Below, piece after piece: positions 38,644 to 47,856 of a stretch of DNA of 64,000 nucleotides. The DNA is from Roseovarius sp. (GTDB lineage: Bacteria; Pseudomonadota; Alphaproteobacteria; Rhodobacterales; Rhodobacteraceae). The stretch covers positions 186,001 to 250,000 of the forward strand of contig NZ_JAUCYU010000002.1 of NCBI RefSeq assembly GCF_030373445.1, in the 5' to 3' direction. Every line of letters starts with the position of its first letter. The stretch's first letter is position 1. The notes beneath the pieces were generated by a model. That model was not told where the DNA came from. It made no database searches and saw only the letters and a list, made by a program, of their open reading frames with translations. Both the position numbers and the translations under genes were made by a program.

Positions 38644-41151
38644 TTACTCTTTGATCAGTTCGGGGTTCTCCGCCAGCACCCGGGCTTCGCGCACCTTCAG
38701 GGTCGGGCGCACCGGCTCGGAATAGGCCGAGACATCCTCGCGCAGTTTCGGGAAGAGCTGCAGGATTTCCTCGCGCGCGTCCTCGGCAAAGGCGCCCATG
38801 CCCACGTGGCCGGGGTGGAAGCTTTCCGACGGAATGCCTTCGGCATAGACCAGCTCGTGACGGTCGAACATCATGTGGTAGTAATCCACCGTGCCACCTT
38901 CCAGCGGGAAGACCGTCTCGTCGTTGATCAGCGCCTTGGCGGGCACGAGTGCCTCGGGCTTGCCGAACATCAGTTCCACGTGCCAGCCACGCACCAGCAT
39001 CCGGTGCTGCGGCGAGACGCGCAGGTCGCGTTCGTTGCCCATGGCGCCCCTGCGGATCACCACCGGGGCCAGCTTGCCCTCGGCCGGCACGGTCGTCGAG
39101 CCGATCCAGCGGATCTTCTGGAAGCCGTGGTCCATGGTGATCACTTCGTCGCCGGCCTTCAGTTCCTCGATCGGAACCGACCCGCGGCGCGTGGCGATCA
39201 GCGTGCCGGAAACGAAGCAGGGGACGTTGGTGTTGTCGTAGGTCAGGCTCGACCCGGTGACCGCACCGCCCGATCCGTCCTGCAGAGCAAGATCGACATC
39301 GCCGATCTGGCCGCTGTAGTCGGTACCGCCGATATTGCCGTCGATCCGGCCATCCTCGGCATCGGCCCGCAGCATGTCGATGGCCGAAGTGAAGCTGCCG
39401 CCGGCTGCATTGACGTCCGCCAGGGTGGTTGCGTTGTAGAACCCGCTCAGATCGACGAAGTCGTTGTTCGACTGGTCGCCATCGGTGATCGGACCGGAGT
39501 CACCCACGCCGAAATCGGTGATGGTGTCGGCACCGTCGCCGCCGTTCTCGACGAAGATGTCGTTGCCATCGCCACCCGACATCTCGTCATCGCCGAGACC
39601 GCCGATGAGAGAGTCGTCATCCTGGCCACCAACCAGCGTGTCGTTGCCGTCGCCGCCGTCGATGGTGTCCTCGTCGATGCCGCCGTCGAGGTAGTCGTTG
39701 CCGTCCTCGCCGAAGATCTCGTCATCGTCGTCTTCACCATAGACCACGTCGTCGCCCGCGCCGGCATAGATCGTGTCCATGCCGTTGTCGGTCACGAGGT
39801 CCGGGCTGGCGCCGCCGGTGTCGTCGTCGGTGATGTTGAGTTGATCCGGGAAGCTCGGGCCGAGACCGCCGTAGATGGTGTCGTTGCCGGCACCGGCTTC
39901 GACGAAATCCGAACCTTCGCCCAGGGTGATCAGGTCATCGCCATCGCCCGCGTCGACCACGTCGTCGTCGATGCCCGCGTTGATGGTGTCATTGCCACCG
40001 CCAGAAACAATCGTGTCGGCATCGTCGCCCGTGCGGATGTCGTCGTTGCCATCACCCGTGGTAACGGAATCGCGGTCATCGTTCGGGTCGTCGTCGGCCG
40101 GGAACAGGCCCGGGTACCCGCGGTCGGGCAGGGCGGCCTGGCCGAGTTCGGAGGAGGTATCGATGGTGTTGTCGCCATCCAGGTCCTCGACCACGTCATT
40201 GCCGTCCCCGCCGGTGACCGTGTCGTCCCCTGCGCCGCCGGTCAGCGTGTCGTCGCCGTTGCCGCCAAAGACCGAATCCGAGCCGTCGCCGCCGTCGATG
40301 TCATCGTCGCCGTCGCCACCGAAGATCTTGTCGTTGCCCGGCGTGCCGCTGCCCGACACGTTGAAGGCGATATCGGTGATGTTGATGCCGCTGTTGCCTT
40401 CCCCGTTCTGGGTGTGAATGACTTCGTAATAGGCCACCGGACCCGGAATGCTGACCTTGAAGGAGTGCTCCGGATCGTTGTCATCGGTGTAATTGCCGTC
40501 GTTGCTGTCGGCGAAGTTGTTACCGTCAAGGCCGTTGGTGCTCGACGTGGTGATCCCGGTGCCGGCATCCTCGATGTAAACAGGCACTTCGTTTCCGTCC
40601 GCATCGTAGGCGCGCACTTCGACAAGGCCGTCACCGTCAAGGTCGTTCACGCGGAACTCGACGTCCTCGATCGTGCCGTCATTGGACGTCCAGCGATACG
40701 TGGTGCTGTTGCCGTTGGCATTCGTCACCGACTCGAAGGAGGCGTCTTCGGCGACTTCGTCGTCGAGGCCCGCGGTCAACTGGTCCTCGGTCTGGTACTG
40801 GCTCTGCGTGCCGGCATCCGCGTTTTCGATAGAGAAGGTGATCGAGGCCTCGCCGGTGTCCTGGGTAAAACCGCTGGCATAGGCAAGGTCGCCGAACCCG
40901 GGTGCTTCCGACCACTGGAAGATCTCCCGCGCGCCGGCGCCGGAGCCATCGGGCCCGTCACCACGGATGACGTCATTGCCGCCGGCACCGTCGATGGTGT
41001 CGTCGCCGCCGTTACCGTAGATGGTGTCGTCGCCATTGGTGATCTGGTCTCCGCCCTGATCGGTCGGAGCGTTGGAGTCATCGTAACCGAGACCCATGTT
41101 TTCGCCGGTATCTTCACCGTCGACAATGCCGGGATTATTGGTCGGGGCCAT
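38644..41151 (-). CDS. RTX calcium-binding protein with C-terminal Hint domain
   Basis: An 835-residue, strongly acidic secreted-type protein. N-terminal RTX nonapeptides (NGGDDTIDGAGGNDVI), a middle beta-rich domain (about 85-300), then a long RTX block (about 300-560, GGxGxDxhx repeats such as GGDGNDTLVGGQDDD). A Hint (hedgehog/intein) domain starts at Cys645 (CFVSGTLIATRRGSVPIEEL), with GDEVITMDHGFQKIRWIG and the His motif VSPQHRMLV. No Sec signal is seen, as expected for type I secretion, but no secretion ABC genes are nearby. Hint domains can self-cleave; here it may trim or attach the protein. ATG 41151 follows AGAGGA. Confidence 0.88.
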   Translation of the reverse strand: MAPTNNPGIVDGEDTGENMGLGYDDSNAPTDQGGDQITNGDDTIYGNGGDDTIDGAGGNDVIRGDGPDGSGAGAREIFQWSEAPGFGDLAYASGFTQDTGEASITFSIENADAGTQSQYQTEDQLTAGLDDEVAEDASFESVTNANGNSTTYRWTSNDGTIEDVEFRVNDLDGDGLVEVRAYDADGNEVPVYIEDAGTGITTSSTNGLDGNNFADSNDGNYTDDNDPEHSFKVSIPGPVAYYEVIHTQNGEGNSGINITDIAFNVSGSGTPGNDKIFGGDGDDDIDGGDGSDSVFGGNGDDTLTGGAGDDTVTGGDGNDVVEDLDGDNTIDTSSELGQAALPDRGYPGLFPADDDPNDDRDSVTTGDGNDDIRTGDDADTIVSGGGNDTINAGIDDDVVDAGDGDDLITLGEGSDFVEAGAGNDTIYGGLGPSFPDQLNITDDDTGGASPDLVTDNGMDTIYAGAGDDVVYGEDDDDEIFGEDGNDYLDGGIDEDTIDGGDGNDTLVGGQDDDSLIGGLGDDEMSGGDGNDIFVENGGDGADTITDFGVGDSGPITDGDQSNNDFVDLSGFYNATTLADVNAAGGSFTSAIDMLRADAEDGRIDGNIGGTDYSGQIGDVDLALQDGSGGAVTGSSLTYDNTNVPCFVSGTLIATRRGSVPIEELKAGDEVITMDHGFQKIRWIGSTTVPAEGKLAPVVIRRGAMGNERDLRVSPQHRMLVRGWHVELMFGKPEALVPAKALINDETVFPLEGGTVDYYHMMFDRHELVYAEGIPSESFHPGHVGMGAFAEDAREEILQLFPKLREDVSAYSEPVRPTLKVREARVLAENPELIKE

Positions 41152-41268
41152 AATCGTGTTCCTCTTTACTGGTTGCCGGAACGTCGGAAAACGCACCGGT
41201 ACTTGCATCGAGGAAATTGGTAGCCCCGCCGCGCACCAAAGACAAACGGATCATTCCGTATATTGAAA

Positions 41269-42009
41269 TCACTCGCGAATTGTGGAGAGATTTGGAAACA
41301 TTCCGGGCAGAAGCCGCCCAATTGCCTCCGCAGTTTCGACACAATCGCGCTGCCGGTGGCGCCCCGATCCGCGCGAAATAAGGCGAAGTCCTACTGCCTG
41401 GTCCGAATCACCCTGGACCCGAAGACACAGCGCACCGTGCTGTCCGTTCCAGATGAAGCCCTGGTATTGCGCCTGGCGGTACCGATCGAGAAACTCGTGC
41501 TCGACGTTCGCGCCGTCTCCCGCGGCGCGCAGGGCGCGGGCGGTCATCCTCGTCACCGCCACGGGATCGAAATGCGAAAGCAGAACCGAGACCAGATCGC
41601 TCTCGAAGAAGTCGATCTCGGCCTCCTCGTCCGGAGCGGTGGTTTCGACGACGCGAACTTCGCCGGCCTGGCTCAACACCGCGATTTCACAGTGGATTCG
41701 GCGGTGCTTGAGCCCCTCATCCACGGCTTTCGACACCGCGTCGATACCCGGCGGGCTGAAGAACGCGCCCCGGAAACTGTCCCGCAGCTCGGCGGTGACG
41801 ATCACGTGCATCTTGCCCAGCTGGTAACGCACGAACCCGCGATCTATCAGCGCATGGATGGCCCGATGAACCGCCGTACGGCTGAGCCCGCTGATCGCGG
41901 TCAGCCGTTGCGGCGAGACCGGGCCGTGCTCCAGTATCAACCCGAGCACGAGCAGCGCCCGGCCTGCAGAGCCCGTCACCCCGCCATCCGTGTCGGTTTC
42001 GCTGCTCAT
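41269..42009 (-). CDS. IclR-like transcriptional regulator
   Basis: A 246-residue protein with an N-terminal winged helix (GRALLVLGLILEHGPVSPQR, then SGLSRTAVHRAIHALIDRGF) of IclR type and a divergent C-terminal domain. It differs from typical IclR proteins in the effector domain (VAVTRMTARALRAAGDGANV), so the ligand is not predictable. It lies between the RTX/Hint gene and the LysR gene on the same strand and may act on either the secreted protein or the divergent catabolic operon. ATG 42009 is preferred over a start at 42042. Confidence 0.75.
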   Translation of the reverse strand: MSSETDTDGGVTGSAGRALLVLGLILEHGPVSPQRLTAISGLSRTAVHRAIHALIDRGFVRYQLGKMHVIVTAELRDSFRGAFFSPPGIDAVSKAVDEGLKHRRIHCEIAVLSQAGEVRVVETTAPDEEAEIDFFESDLVSVLLSHFDPVAVTRMTARALRAAGDGANVEHEFLDRYRQAQYQGFIWNGQHGALCLRVQGDSDQAVGLRLISRGSGRHRQRDCVETAEAIGRLLPGMFPNLSTIRE

Positions 42010-42112
42010 GGCCGTCCCGGTTCTGACAAATTTCCGCCGCAATGATACCGCTTCCGGATCATTTCCAAACCGGAGACAGCCTGCGCCCTCTCCCTGCGGA
42101 AACGCCAGGTCC

Positions 42113-43117
42113 TCATTTCGGCTTTTCCGCCGTCAAGGGCCGGGACGCAAAGCCCGGCGGGCTGACATCGTCATAGGTGCGGTCGGCCAATGTCTTGGCC
42201 GCGATCTGCGCCTTGAGCGCGGAAAGGAATGCCGTCTCGGTCCGGCTGAGGCGGCTGGCCGGGTTGGTGACCACGTAGATGTCGACGGCCGGCGGATTGG
42301 TATAGGGCGGCAGGCGCCACAAGGTGCCGTTCTCCAGGTCCTGCCGCACGACATGAACGGGCAGGGGGCCGATGCCCAGCCCGCAATAGATAAGCCGCCG
42401 CACCTCCTCGAGGTGGGTCGAGCGTCCGACGATGTTGTGGTCGAGGTCATTGTCCCGCCGGAAGATGGCCACGGGGCGAAGCGCATCATCCATGCTGTCG
42501 GTCTCGAAGGACACCCCGGCACAGCCCCGTAGATCGCTGATGTCGAGGTCCCGCCGTCCGTAAAGCGGGTGGGGCGGGCCGCAGAAGAACCCGAAATGCT
42601 CACGGTAGATGCGCTCGTAGTCCAGTTTCTCCAGACGCCTGTTCAAAAGGCAGATCCCGAAGGGTGCCGTTTTTTCGAGCACCCCGCGCAGGACGTTGCG
42701 GCTGGTCTCGACGCGAACCTCGAAGCTGACAGCCGGGTGGACGCGGTGGAACTCGATCAGCGTCTGGTCGAGGATCGGGGTGACCACGTGGCTCGCCAGC
42801 AGGATATCGACATGCCCAGTCAGATCCTTCGAGGCGGATTGAGTGAGGTCGGCCAGTCGTGAGACCGACCCGTATATCTCGGTGCATTCGCGATACAGCT
42901 CGCGCCCGGCCGCCGTCAGCCGGAACGCCCCGCCACCCCGTTCTATAAGGCGGCTGCCGATCTGCGCCTCGAGCCGACCGAGCGCCACGCTGACCGTCGG
43001 CTGCCGTCGCAACAGGCGCGTGGCAGCCGCCGTGATCCCGCCTTCCTCGACGATCACCACGAAGGTGCGCAGCAGGTTCCAGTCGAGGTTGGTTACGAAC
43101 TTGTCGGCGTGGTTCAG
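42113..43117 (-). CDS. LysR-family regulator with probable CTG start
   Basis: A LysR regulator, 334 residues if translation begins at CTG 43117. The DNA-binding domain needs NHADKFVTNLDWNLLRTFVV upstream of VIVEEGGITAAATRLLRRQP, yet there is no ATG, GTG or TTG between an in-frame TGA and the GTG at 43060. A ribosome site AAAGGACGAGG precedes the CTG. Starting at GTG 43060 would remove the first helix of the winged helix. The rest (VSVALGRLEAQIGSRLIERG; GLGIGPLPVHVV) is normal. It is divergent from the amino-acid-type ABC operon, its likely target. Confidence 0.8.
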   Translation of the reverse strand: MNHADKFVTNLDWNLLRTFVVIVEEGGITAAATRLLRRQPTVSVALGRLEAQIGSRLIERGGGAFRLTAAGRELYRECTEIYGSVSRLADLTQSASKDLTGHVDILLASHVVTPILDQTLIEFHRVHPAVSFEVRVETSRNVLRGVLEKTAPFGICLLNRRLEKLDYERIYREHFGFFCGPPHPLYGRRDLDISDLRGCAGVSFETDSMDDALRPVAIFRRDNDLDHNIVGRSTHLEEVRRLIYCGLGIGPLPVHVVRQDLENGTLWRLPPYTNPPAVDIYVVTNPASRLSRTETAFLSALKAQIAAKTLADRTYDDVSPPGFASRPLTAEKPK

Positions 43118-43275
43118 CGCCTCGTCCTTTCACTTTCGGGGCCAGATCCGCGGCCCCATAAATCTCGTCTATGCTCTGAATAGGTATTATCAATTTGAGG
43201 CATTTTGGCGGTGCCTGCAATAGTTTGGCCTACGAGGCTCTGGAAAAAGAGCCGGGAACCAACGGGAGACATTCA

Positions 43276-44511
43276 ATGACGACTTTCAGATTGCTGACCG
43301 CCACCGCGGTCGGCGCCCTTGTGACGGCCGGCGCCGCCATGGCCGCCGATTGCCCCATAAAGATCGGCGGAATTGCCCCGCTTTCGGCCCCCGGGACCGT
43401 GGTCGGCGGTGAGGCGATGCGCGAGGCGATGCTGATCGCCGAGGAAGACATCAACGCGGCCGGCGGCGTGCTGGGCTGCGATATCGAGGTGGTGATCGGC
43501 GATTCCGAGGGCCTGCCCGAGAAGGGCGCCGCGCTGATGGAGAAATTCATTTCGCAGGATGGCGTTGTCGCCGTGGGTGGCGGCTATCACAGCTCGGTCG
43601 GCGTGGCGTCGAAGGACGTGGCGCAACGCCTTGGCGTGCCGACGGTCTTCGCCGAGACGTGGAATGACACCATCACCGGCGACAAGCAGAAATACATCTT
43701 CCGCATCGCGCCGCTCAGCTCGTGGGCCTCGGCAACCATCTGGCAATTTGCGCTGACCGTGCCGGGCGTCGAAAAGGTGGCGATCCTGACCGAGAACACC
43801 GATTACGGTATTCCCGCCTCGCAGGAAACCGCGAAGGGCCTGGAAAGCGGCGGCGTCGAAAGCACGACCTTCTCGGTCGATATCGGCACGCAGGACTATG
43901 CCGGCATCGTGCAGCGGATCAAGGCCGAGAACCCGGACATGATCATCACCCTGGTGACGGGCGAGGCCGCCTACAACTTCACCCAGCAGGCCGCGGACGC
44001 GGGCATCGGGCCGCTCGATCTTCCTTTCGTGACCGGGCAGGACGCGCTGGAATCGGGCGCCTACTGGCAGAACGTGCCGGACGGGCAGAACGCCTTCGTG
44101 CAACGGATCGGCGTGCCCGAGACCCAGTTCACCGAAAAGGGCAAGGCCTTCGCCGCCACCTACAAGGAGCGGATGGGCAAGTCTGATGTCGAGAGCTACG
44201 CGATGGAGGCCTACGATTCGATCGCCATCATTGCCCAGGCGATCGAAGAGGCCGGTTCGACTGACGCCGACGCGATCGTCACGGCACTGGAAGGGATCGA
44301 GCATGACGGCACGCTCGGCAAGATCTACTTCCCCTATGGCACCCAGAAAGACCCTTCGGAAGACGACAAGGGCGACGAGTGGTGGCACCAGTGGCCCGAC
44401 CCGGCCCTGACCATGATCCAGTACCAGGAGGAGGGCCAGGACTCGACCAGCGCGGCGATCGTCTATCCTGACGCTTACAAGACGGCCGAGCCGGTCTTCG
44501 TGAACGAATGA
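43276..44511 (+). CDS. amino-acid-type (LIV/HAAT) ABC importer binding protein
   Basis: A 411-residue periplasmic binding protein of the branched-chain/amide family (Peripla_BP_6). Signal peptide MTTFRLLTATAVGALVTAGAAMA; the mature protein begins ADCPIKIGGIAPLSAPG. GGYHSSVGVASKDVAQRLGVP and AILTENTDYGIPASQETAKG are typical lobes. It is the first gene of a run of eleven on the plus strand ending at 54592. The catabolic enzymes downstream suggest an amino-acid-like or N-acylated substrate, not branched-chain amino acids as such. GGGAG precedes ATG 43276. Confidence 0.88.
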   Translation: MTTFRLLTATAVGALVTAGAAMAADCPIKIGGIAPLSAPGTVVGGEAMREAMLIAEEDINAAGGVLGCDIEVVIGDSEGLPEKGAALMEKFISQDGVVAVGGGYHSSVGVASKDVAQRLGVPTVFAETWNDTITGDKQKYIFRIAPLSSWASATIWQFALTVPGVEKVAILTENTDYGIPASQETAKGLESGGVESTTFSVDIGTQDYAGIVQRIKAENPDMIITLVTGEAAYNFTQQAADAGIGPLDLPFVTGQDALESGAYWQNVPDGQNAFVQRIGVPETQFTEKGKAFAATYKERMGKSDVESYAMEAYDSIAIIAQAIEEAGSTDADAIVTALEGIEHDGTLGKIYFPYGTQKDPSEDDKGDEWWHQWPDPALTMIQYQEEGQDSTSAAIVYPDAYKTAEPVFVNE

Positions 44512-44522
44512 TCTTCTGATCC

Positions 44523-44552
44523 GCCCGGGCGCCCCCTTTCAGGCGCCCGGGC
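44523..44552 (+). terminator. intercistronic hairpin after binding-protein gene
   Basis: A perfect 11-bp stem GCCCGGGCGCC (44523-44533) with 44542-44552, loop CCCTTTCA. It lacks a T run, so it more likely stabilises the binding-protein mRNA or attenuates transcription than ends it. Confidence 0.65.
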
Positions 44553-44605
44553 ACACCAACATCCGAAAACAGCCGGGGCAAACCCGGCGTGACACGGGGG
44601 ACATC

Positions 44606-45874
44606 GTGGAATTTCCGTTGCTGTTCTGGGGCGTGCTGGCCTGGATGATCTTCTGGGGTGTGGCTGGAAGTATCCTCATCAAGCGCCGCTATCTCGCCCG
44701 CGATCTCGACACGTCCAACGCGGCTTTCATAGGCACGATGGCCGGCGCCTCGCTTGGCCCCGTGGGGCTGGCGGCGGTCTGGGCGGCGACCCCCCGCACC
44801 TCCGTCTACCTGACCACGTCGCTCGCGCTCTTGACGGTCCTGATCATCGCGGTGACGTTCAGCTTCGCCGACCCCGACAACATCTGCGTCGTCTCTGGCG
44901 GGTTCGTCGCCAGCCAGTTCGTCAACGGCCTGATCATCGGCATCATCTACGGCTTCATGGCGCTGGGCCTGTCGCTGATCTTCTCGATCCTCGGCGTCGT
45001 CAGCTTCGCCCATGGCGAATTCTACATGATCGGCGGGATGCTGGTCTATTTCATCACCGAGGTCTGGCTGCCCGGGATCAACCCGCTGATGGGGGTGCTG
45101 GGCGCCTGCCTCGTGGCTTTCCTTCTCGGCGCGGCGTTCGAACGGCTGATGCTGACGCCGATGTATCATGGCAAGATCGACCGGCCGATCGAATACGGTA
45201 TCCTAGTGACATTCGGCCTGGCCTTCACGCTGCAGTATTTCGTGCAGGCGCTGGCCGGCGCGAACCCGGTCAAGGCGCAACGTTTCCTGGAATTCCCGCG
45301 CTGGCGCTTCCCGGCCGAGGCTGACCCGATCTGGATCAAGACCAGCCGGGGCAGCATGACGCTGTTCGAGCAGGTCACGATCTCTAGCCCGCGCTTCACG
45401 GCGGCCATCACCTGTATCCTCGTGCTGCTGGCGCTGCTGTTCCTGATGCACCGCACATGGACGGGCAAGGCCCTGCGCGCGGTCAGCCAGGACCGCGAAG
45501 CCGCGGCCATCACCGGCATCAACCCCAACACGATGAACATGCTGGCCTTCGCCCTCGGGGGCATGATCGCGGCACTGGCGGGTGCGCTCCTGGTGCAGGC
45601 GTTCTCGTGGCTGCCTCAAGTCGGCGCCATCCCGGCGATGCGCTCCTTCGTGATCGTGGTACTGGGGGGCCTCGGCTCTCTGCCCGGCGCCTTCATCGGC
45701 GGCATCATGGTCGGCCTTGTCGAGGCGGCGGGGACCGGATGCGTGCCGGACGCCCAGAAGGCGGCCAGCTATATCCCGGCCTACGGCATGATCGTATTGA
45801 CGCTGACGCTGCTGCTGCGGCCCACGGGCATGTTCGGCCGCCGCTTTGCCAGCGGCATGCACGGACAGGGCTAG
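44606..45874 (+). CDS. LivH-type permease with N-terminal membrane extension
   Basis: A 422-residue permease; standard LivH is about 290-310. The LivH core starts near residue 105 (QFVNGLIIGIIYGFMALGLS, then GVVSFAHGEFYMIGG) and ends normally (LRPTGMFGRR). The first 100 residues add about three membrane helices (LLFWGVLAWMIFWGVAGSI, FIGTMAGASLGPVGLAAVWA, LTTSLALLTVLIIAVTFSFA). A 30-residue loop (KTSRGSMTLFEQVTISSPRF) is also inserted. GTG start at 44606 after ACGGGGG. It pairs with the LivM-type permease downstream. Confidence 0.88.
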   Translation: MEFPLLFWGVLAWMIFWGVAGSILIKRRYLARDLDTSNAAFIGTMAGASLGPVGLAAVWAATPRTSVYLTTSLALLTVLIIAVTFSFADPDNICVVSGGFVASQFVNGLIIGIIYGFMALGLSLIFSILGVVSFAHGEFYMIGGMLVYFITEVWLPGINPLMGVLGACLVAFLLGAAFERLMLTPMYHGKIDRPIEYGILVTFGLAFTLQYFVQALAGANPVKAQRFLEFPRWRFPAEADPIWIKTSRGSMTLFEQVTISSPRFTAAITCILVLLALLFLMHRTWTGKALRAVSQDREAAAITGINPNTMNMLAFALGGMIAALAGALLVQAFSWLPQVGAIPAMRSFVIVVLGGLGSLPGAFIGGIMVGLVEAAGTGCVPDAQKAASYIPAYGMIVLTLTLLLRPTGMFGRRFASGMHGQG

Positions 45875-45886
45875 GGGGTAGAGGCC

Positions 45887-47119
45887 ATGAGAAAGCAGAT
45901 ACCCAACCTGGCCGGCGGCATCTTCCTGATCCTGCTGCTGATCTTCCCGCTGACCTACGGGGCGGCGGATTACGACTACATCATGCATATCCTGATCACC
46001 GGCTTCTTCTACGCGATCCTCGCGGCAAGCTGGTCGATGCTGTCGGGCTATGCGGGGCAGTTCTCGTTCGGGCACATGGGGTTCATGGCGATCGGGGCCT
46101 ACACGACGGGCCTCTTCTGTCACTACATCTACCTCTCTCCTGAACCGACGGAACTTTGCGCGGAAACGCGGTTCTTCGGGCAATGGCTGGTGGTGGTGAA
46201 CCCGATCGGGGTGACCTCGACGACGCTCACGCAGGACTGCTTGCGACAGGCGCTCGACGCGTGGGGCGGAACTGTCGATGTTCGGCCCATGCCCGTGCTC
46301 CTAGGCATTGTTCTGGGCACGCTGATGGGGGCCCTGGCGGGCTTTCTCGTCGGCATGCTGGTGCTGCGCCTGCGCGCGGCCTATCTCGCGCTCTTCACCC
46401 TGGGCTTCTCGGAAATCCTAAAGGCGACCATCTCGGCCGAGATCGACATCACGCGGGGGCAGGCGGGGCTGGAATTGCCGCCGCTCTATCCCAACGGCGT
46501 CAACCTTTTCGGCACCTATTTCGAGCCAACCGACAAACTGCCGCCCTATTATACCATGCTGGCGCTCTTGCTGGCCTGCCTCGCCATTCTCGGATGGCTC
46601 GCCCGGTCCAAGTTCGGCCTCTTCGTTCGCGCCCTGCGCGAGGATCAGGATGCGGCGGCGGCGCTCGGTGTGAATACAACCCGCTACAAGGTTTTGGTCT
46701 TCACCATCACCTGCGCCATGGCCGCCGCGGCCGGCGCGGTGCAGGGGCATTACGTGCAGATCATCACGCCCAACATGCTGTTCCTGCTGCAAATGAGCCT
46801 TGTCGTCGCCATGGCGGTCATCGGCGGCATCGAGAACTTCGTCGCCGCCGCCATCGGCGCGATCATCCTTCAGGTGGTGCTCGAACTCCTGCGCAACAGC
46901 TTCGTCATCGGCGGGGTCGAGGTCGACATGACGATCTGGCGGCTGGTCTTCTTCGGCATCCTGCTGATGATCACGCTGCGGTTCTTCCGCAACGGCCTGA
47001 TCGCCCCCATCATCGCCTATTTCCGTCGCGAGGGCGTGGCAGAGGAAACCGTTGCCAAACGCGCCTCGACCGTCACCGGCCCGGGCGGCGGACCGCACAG
47101 AACGGAGGCACCGGAGTGA
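45887..47119 (+). CDS. LivM-type permease with extra periplasmic loop
   Basis: A 410-residue permease; standard LivM is about 320-360. Core motifs GYAGQFSFGHMGFMAIGAYT, LRLRAAYLALFTLGFSEI and GLFVRALREDQDAAAALGVN. After the third helix there is an extra segment of about 55 residues (PEPTELCAETRFFGQWLVVV to GTVDVRPMPV) with two cysteines that could form a disulphide in the periplasm. The C-terminal tail is basic. It overlaps the ATPase gene as GTGA. Confidence 0.88.
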   Translation: MRKQIPNLAGGIFLILLLIFPLTYGAADYDYIMHILITGFFYAILAASWSMLSGYAGQFSFGHMGFMAIGAYTTGLFCHYIYLSPEPTELCAETRFFGQWLVVVNPIGVTSTTLTQDCLRQALDAWGGTVDVRPMPVLLGIVLGTLMGALAGFLVGMLVLRLRAAYLALFTLGFSEILKATISAEIDITRGQAGLELPPLYPNGVNLFGTYFEPTDKLPPYYTMLALLLACLAILGWLARSKFGLFVRALREDQDAAAALGVNTTRYKVLVFTITCAMAAAAGAVQGHYVQIITPNMLFLLQMSLVVAMAVIGGIENFVAAAIGAIILQVVLELLRNSFVIGGVEVDMTIWRLVFFGILLMITLRFFRNGLIAPIIAYFRREGVAEETVAKRASTVTGPGGGPHRTEAPE

Positions 47120-47856
47120 TACATCTCAAGGTCACCAATCTGCAGAAGCGCTTTGGCGGCAACCATGTTCTGAAAGGCGTGAATTTCGAAATCAACGGTC
47201 CCGAGCTGATCGGCCTGATCGGCCCCAACGGGGCGGGCAAGACAACGATGACCAACATCCTCGACGGGGCGATCAAACCCACGAGCGGCACGGTCTATCT
47301 CGGGGAGAAACGCATCGACCAGTTGCAGCCGTTCGAGGTGGCACGCGCCGGACTGGGGCGTACTTTCCAGGTGACGCGCTCTTTCCGGCGGATGACGGTG
47401 TTGGAAAACCTCTACGTACCGGCGCTCGCCATGGGCAACACGCATGGGCAGGCAGAGCTTCGCGACAAGGCGATGGGGGTGCTCGAATTCCTTACCATCG
47501 ACCACCTGCGCAACGAATACGCGCAGGCGCTGTCGGGCGGTCAGCAGAAGCTGCTGGAACTGGGCCGGCTGCTGATGCTCAACCCCGATGTCATCATTCT
47601 CGACGAACCCTTCGCCGGCGTGCACCCGCGCCTGATGGAGGTGATCTACGCCTACATCCAGCGCGTGAACGACGAGGGCAAGGCGATCATCATCATCAGC
47701 CACCAGATGGATTCGATCTTCTCGCTCTCGCAGCGGCTCCTGGTCCTGAACTTCGGCGATCTCATCGCCGACGGCCCGCCGCAGGAGGTCAAGAACGACC
47801 CGGCGGTGATCGAAGCCTATCTCGGCGCCGAGGAAGGCGAGGAGGCCCCGGCATGA
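47116..47856 (+). CDS. LivG-type ABC importer ATPase
   Basis: A 246-residue ATPase. Walker A GPNGAGKTT, signature LSGGQQKLLELGRLL, Walker B VIILDEPFAGVHP, H-loop ISHQMD. The start GTG 47116 overlaps the LivM stop; the stop overlaps the LivF start. It is one of the paired ATPases typical of HAAT importers. Confidence 0.92.
   Translation: MIHLKVTNLQKRFGGNHVLKGVNFEINGPELIGLIGPNGAGKTTMTNILDGAIKPTSGTVYLGEKRIDQLQPFEVARAGLGRTFQVTRSFRRMTVLENLYVPALAMGNTHGQAELRDKAMGVLEFLTIDHLRNEYAQALSGGQQKLLELGRLLMLNPDVIILDEPFAGVHPRLMEVIYAYIQRVNDEGKAIIIISHQMDSIFSLSQRLLVLNFGDLIADGPPQEVKNDPAVIEAYLGAEEGEEAPA

Noticed and set aside
39447-40340. Dense tandem repeats resembling a repeat array
   Set aside because: They are the DNA of RTX nonapeptides in a coding gene, not CRISPR or satellite repeats; there are no constant repeats with unique spacers.
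38806-41223. 805-residue open frame antisense to the RTX gene
   Set aside because: Val/Ala/Asp-rich mirror of the RTX repeats; the minus-strand gene has a ribosome site, RTX and Hint motifs.
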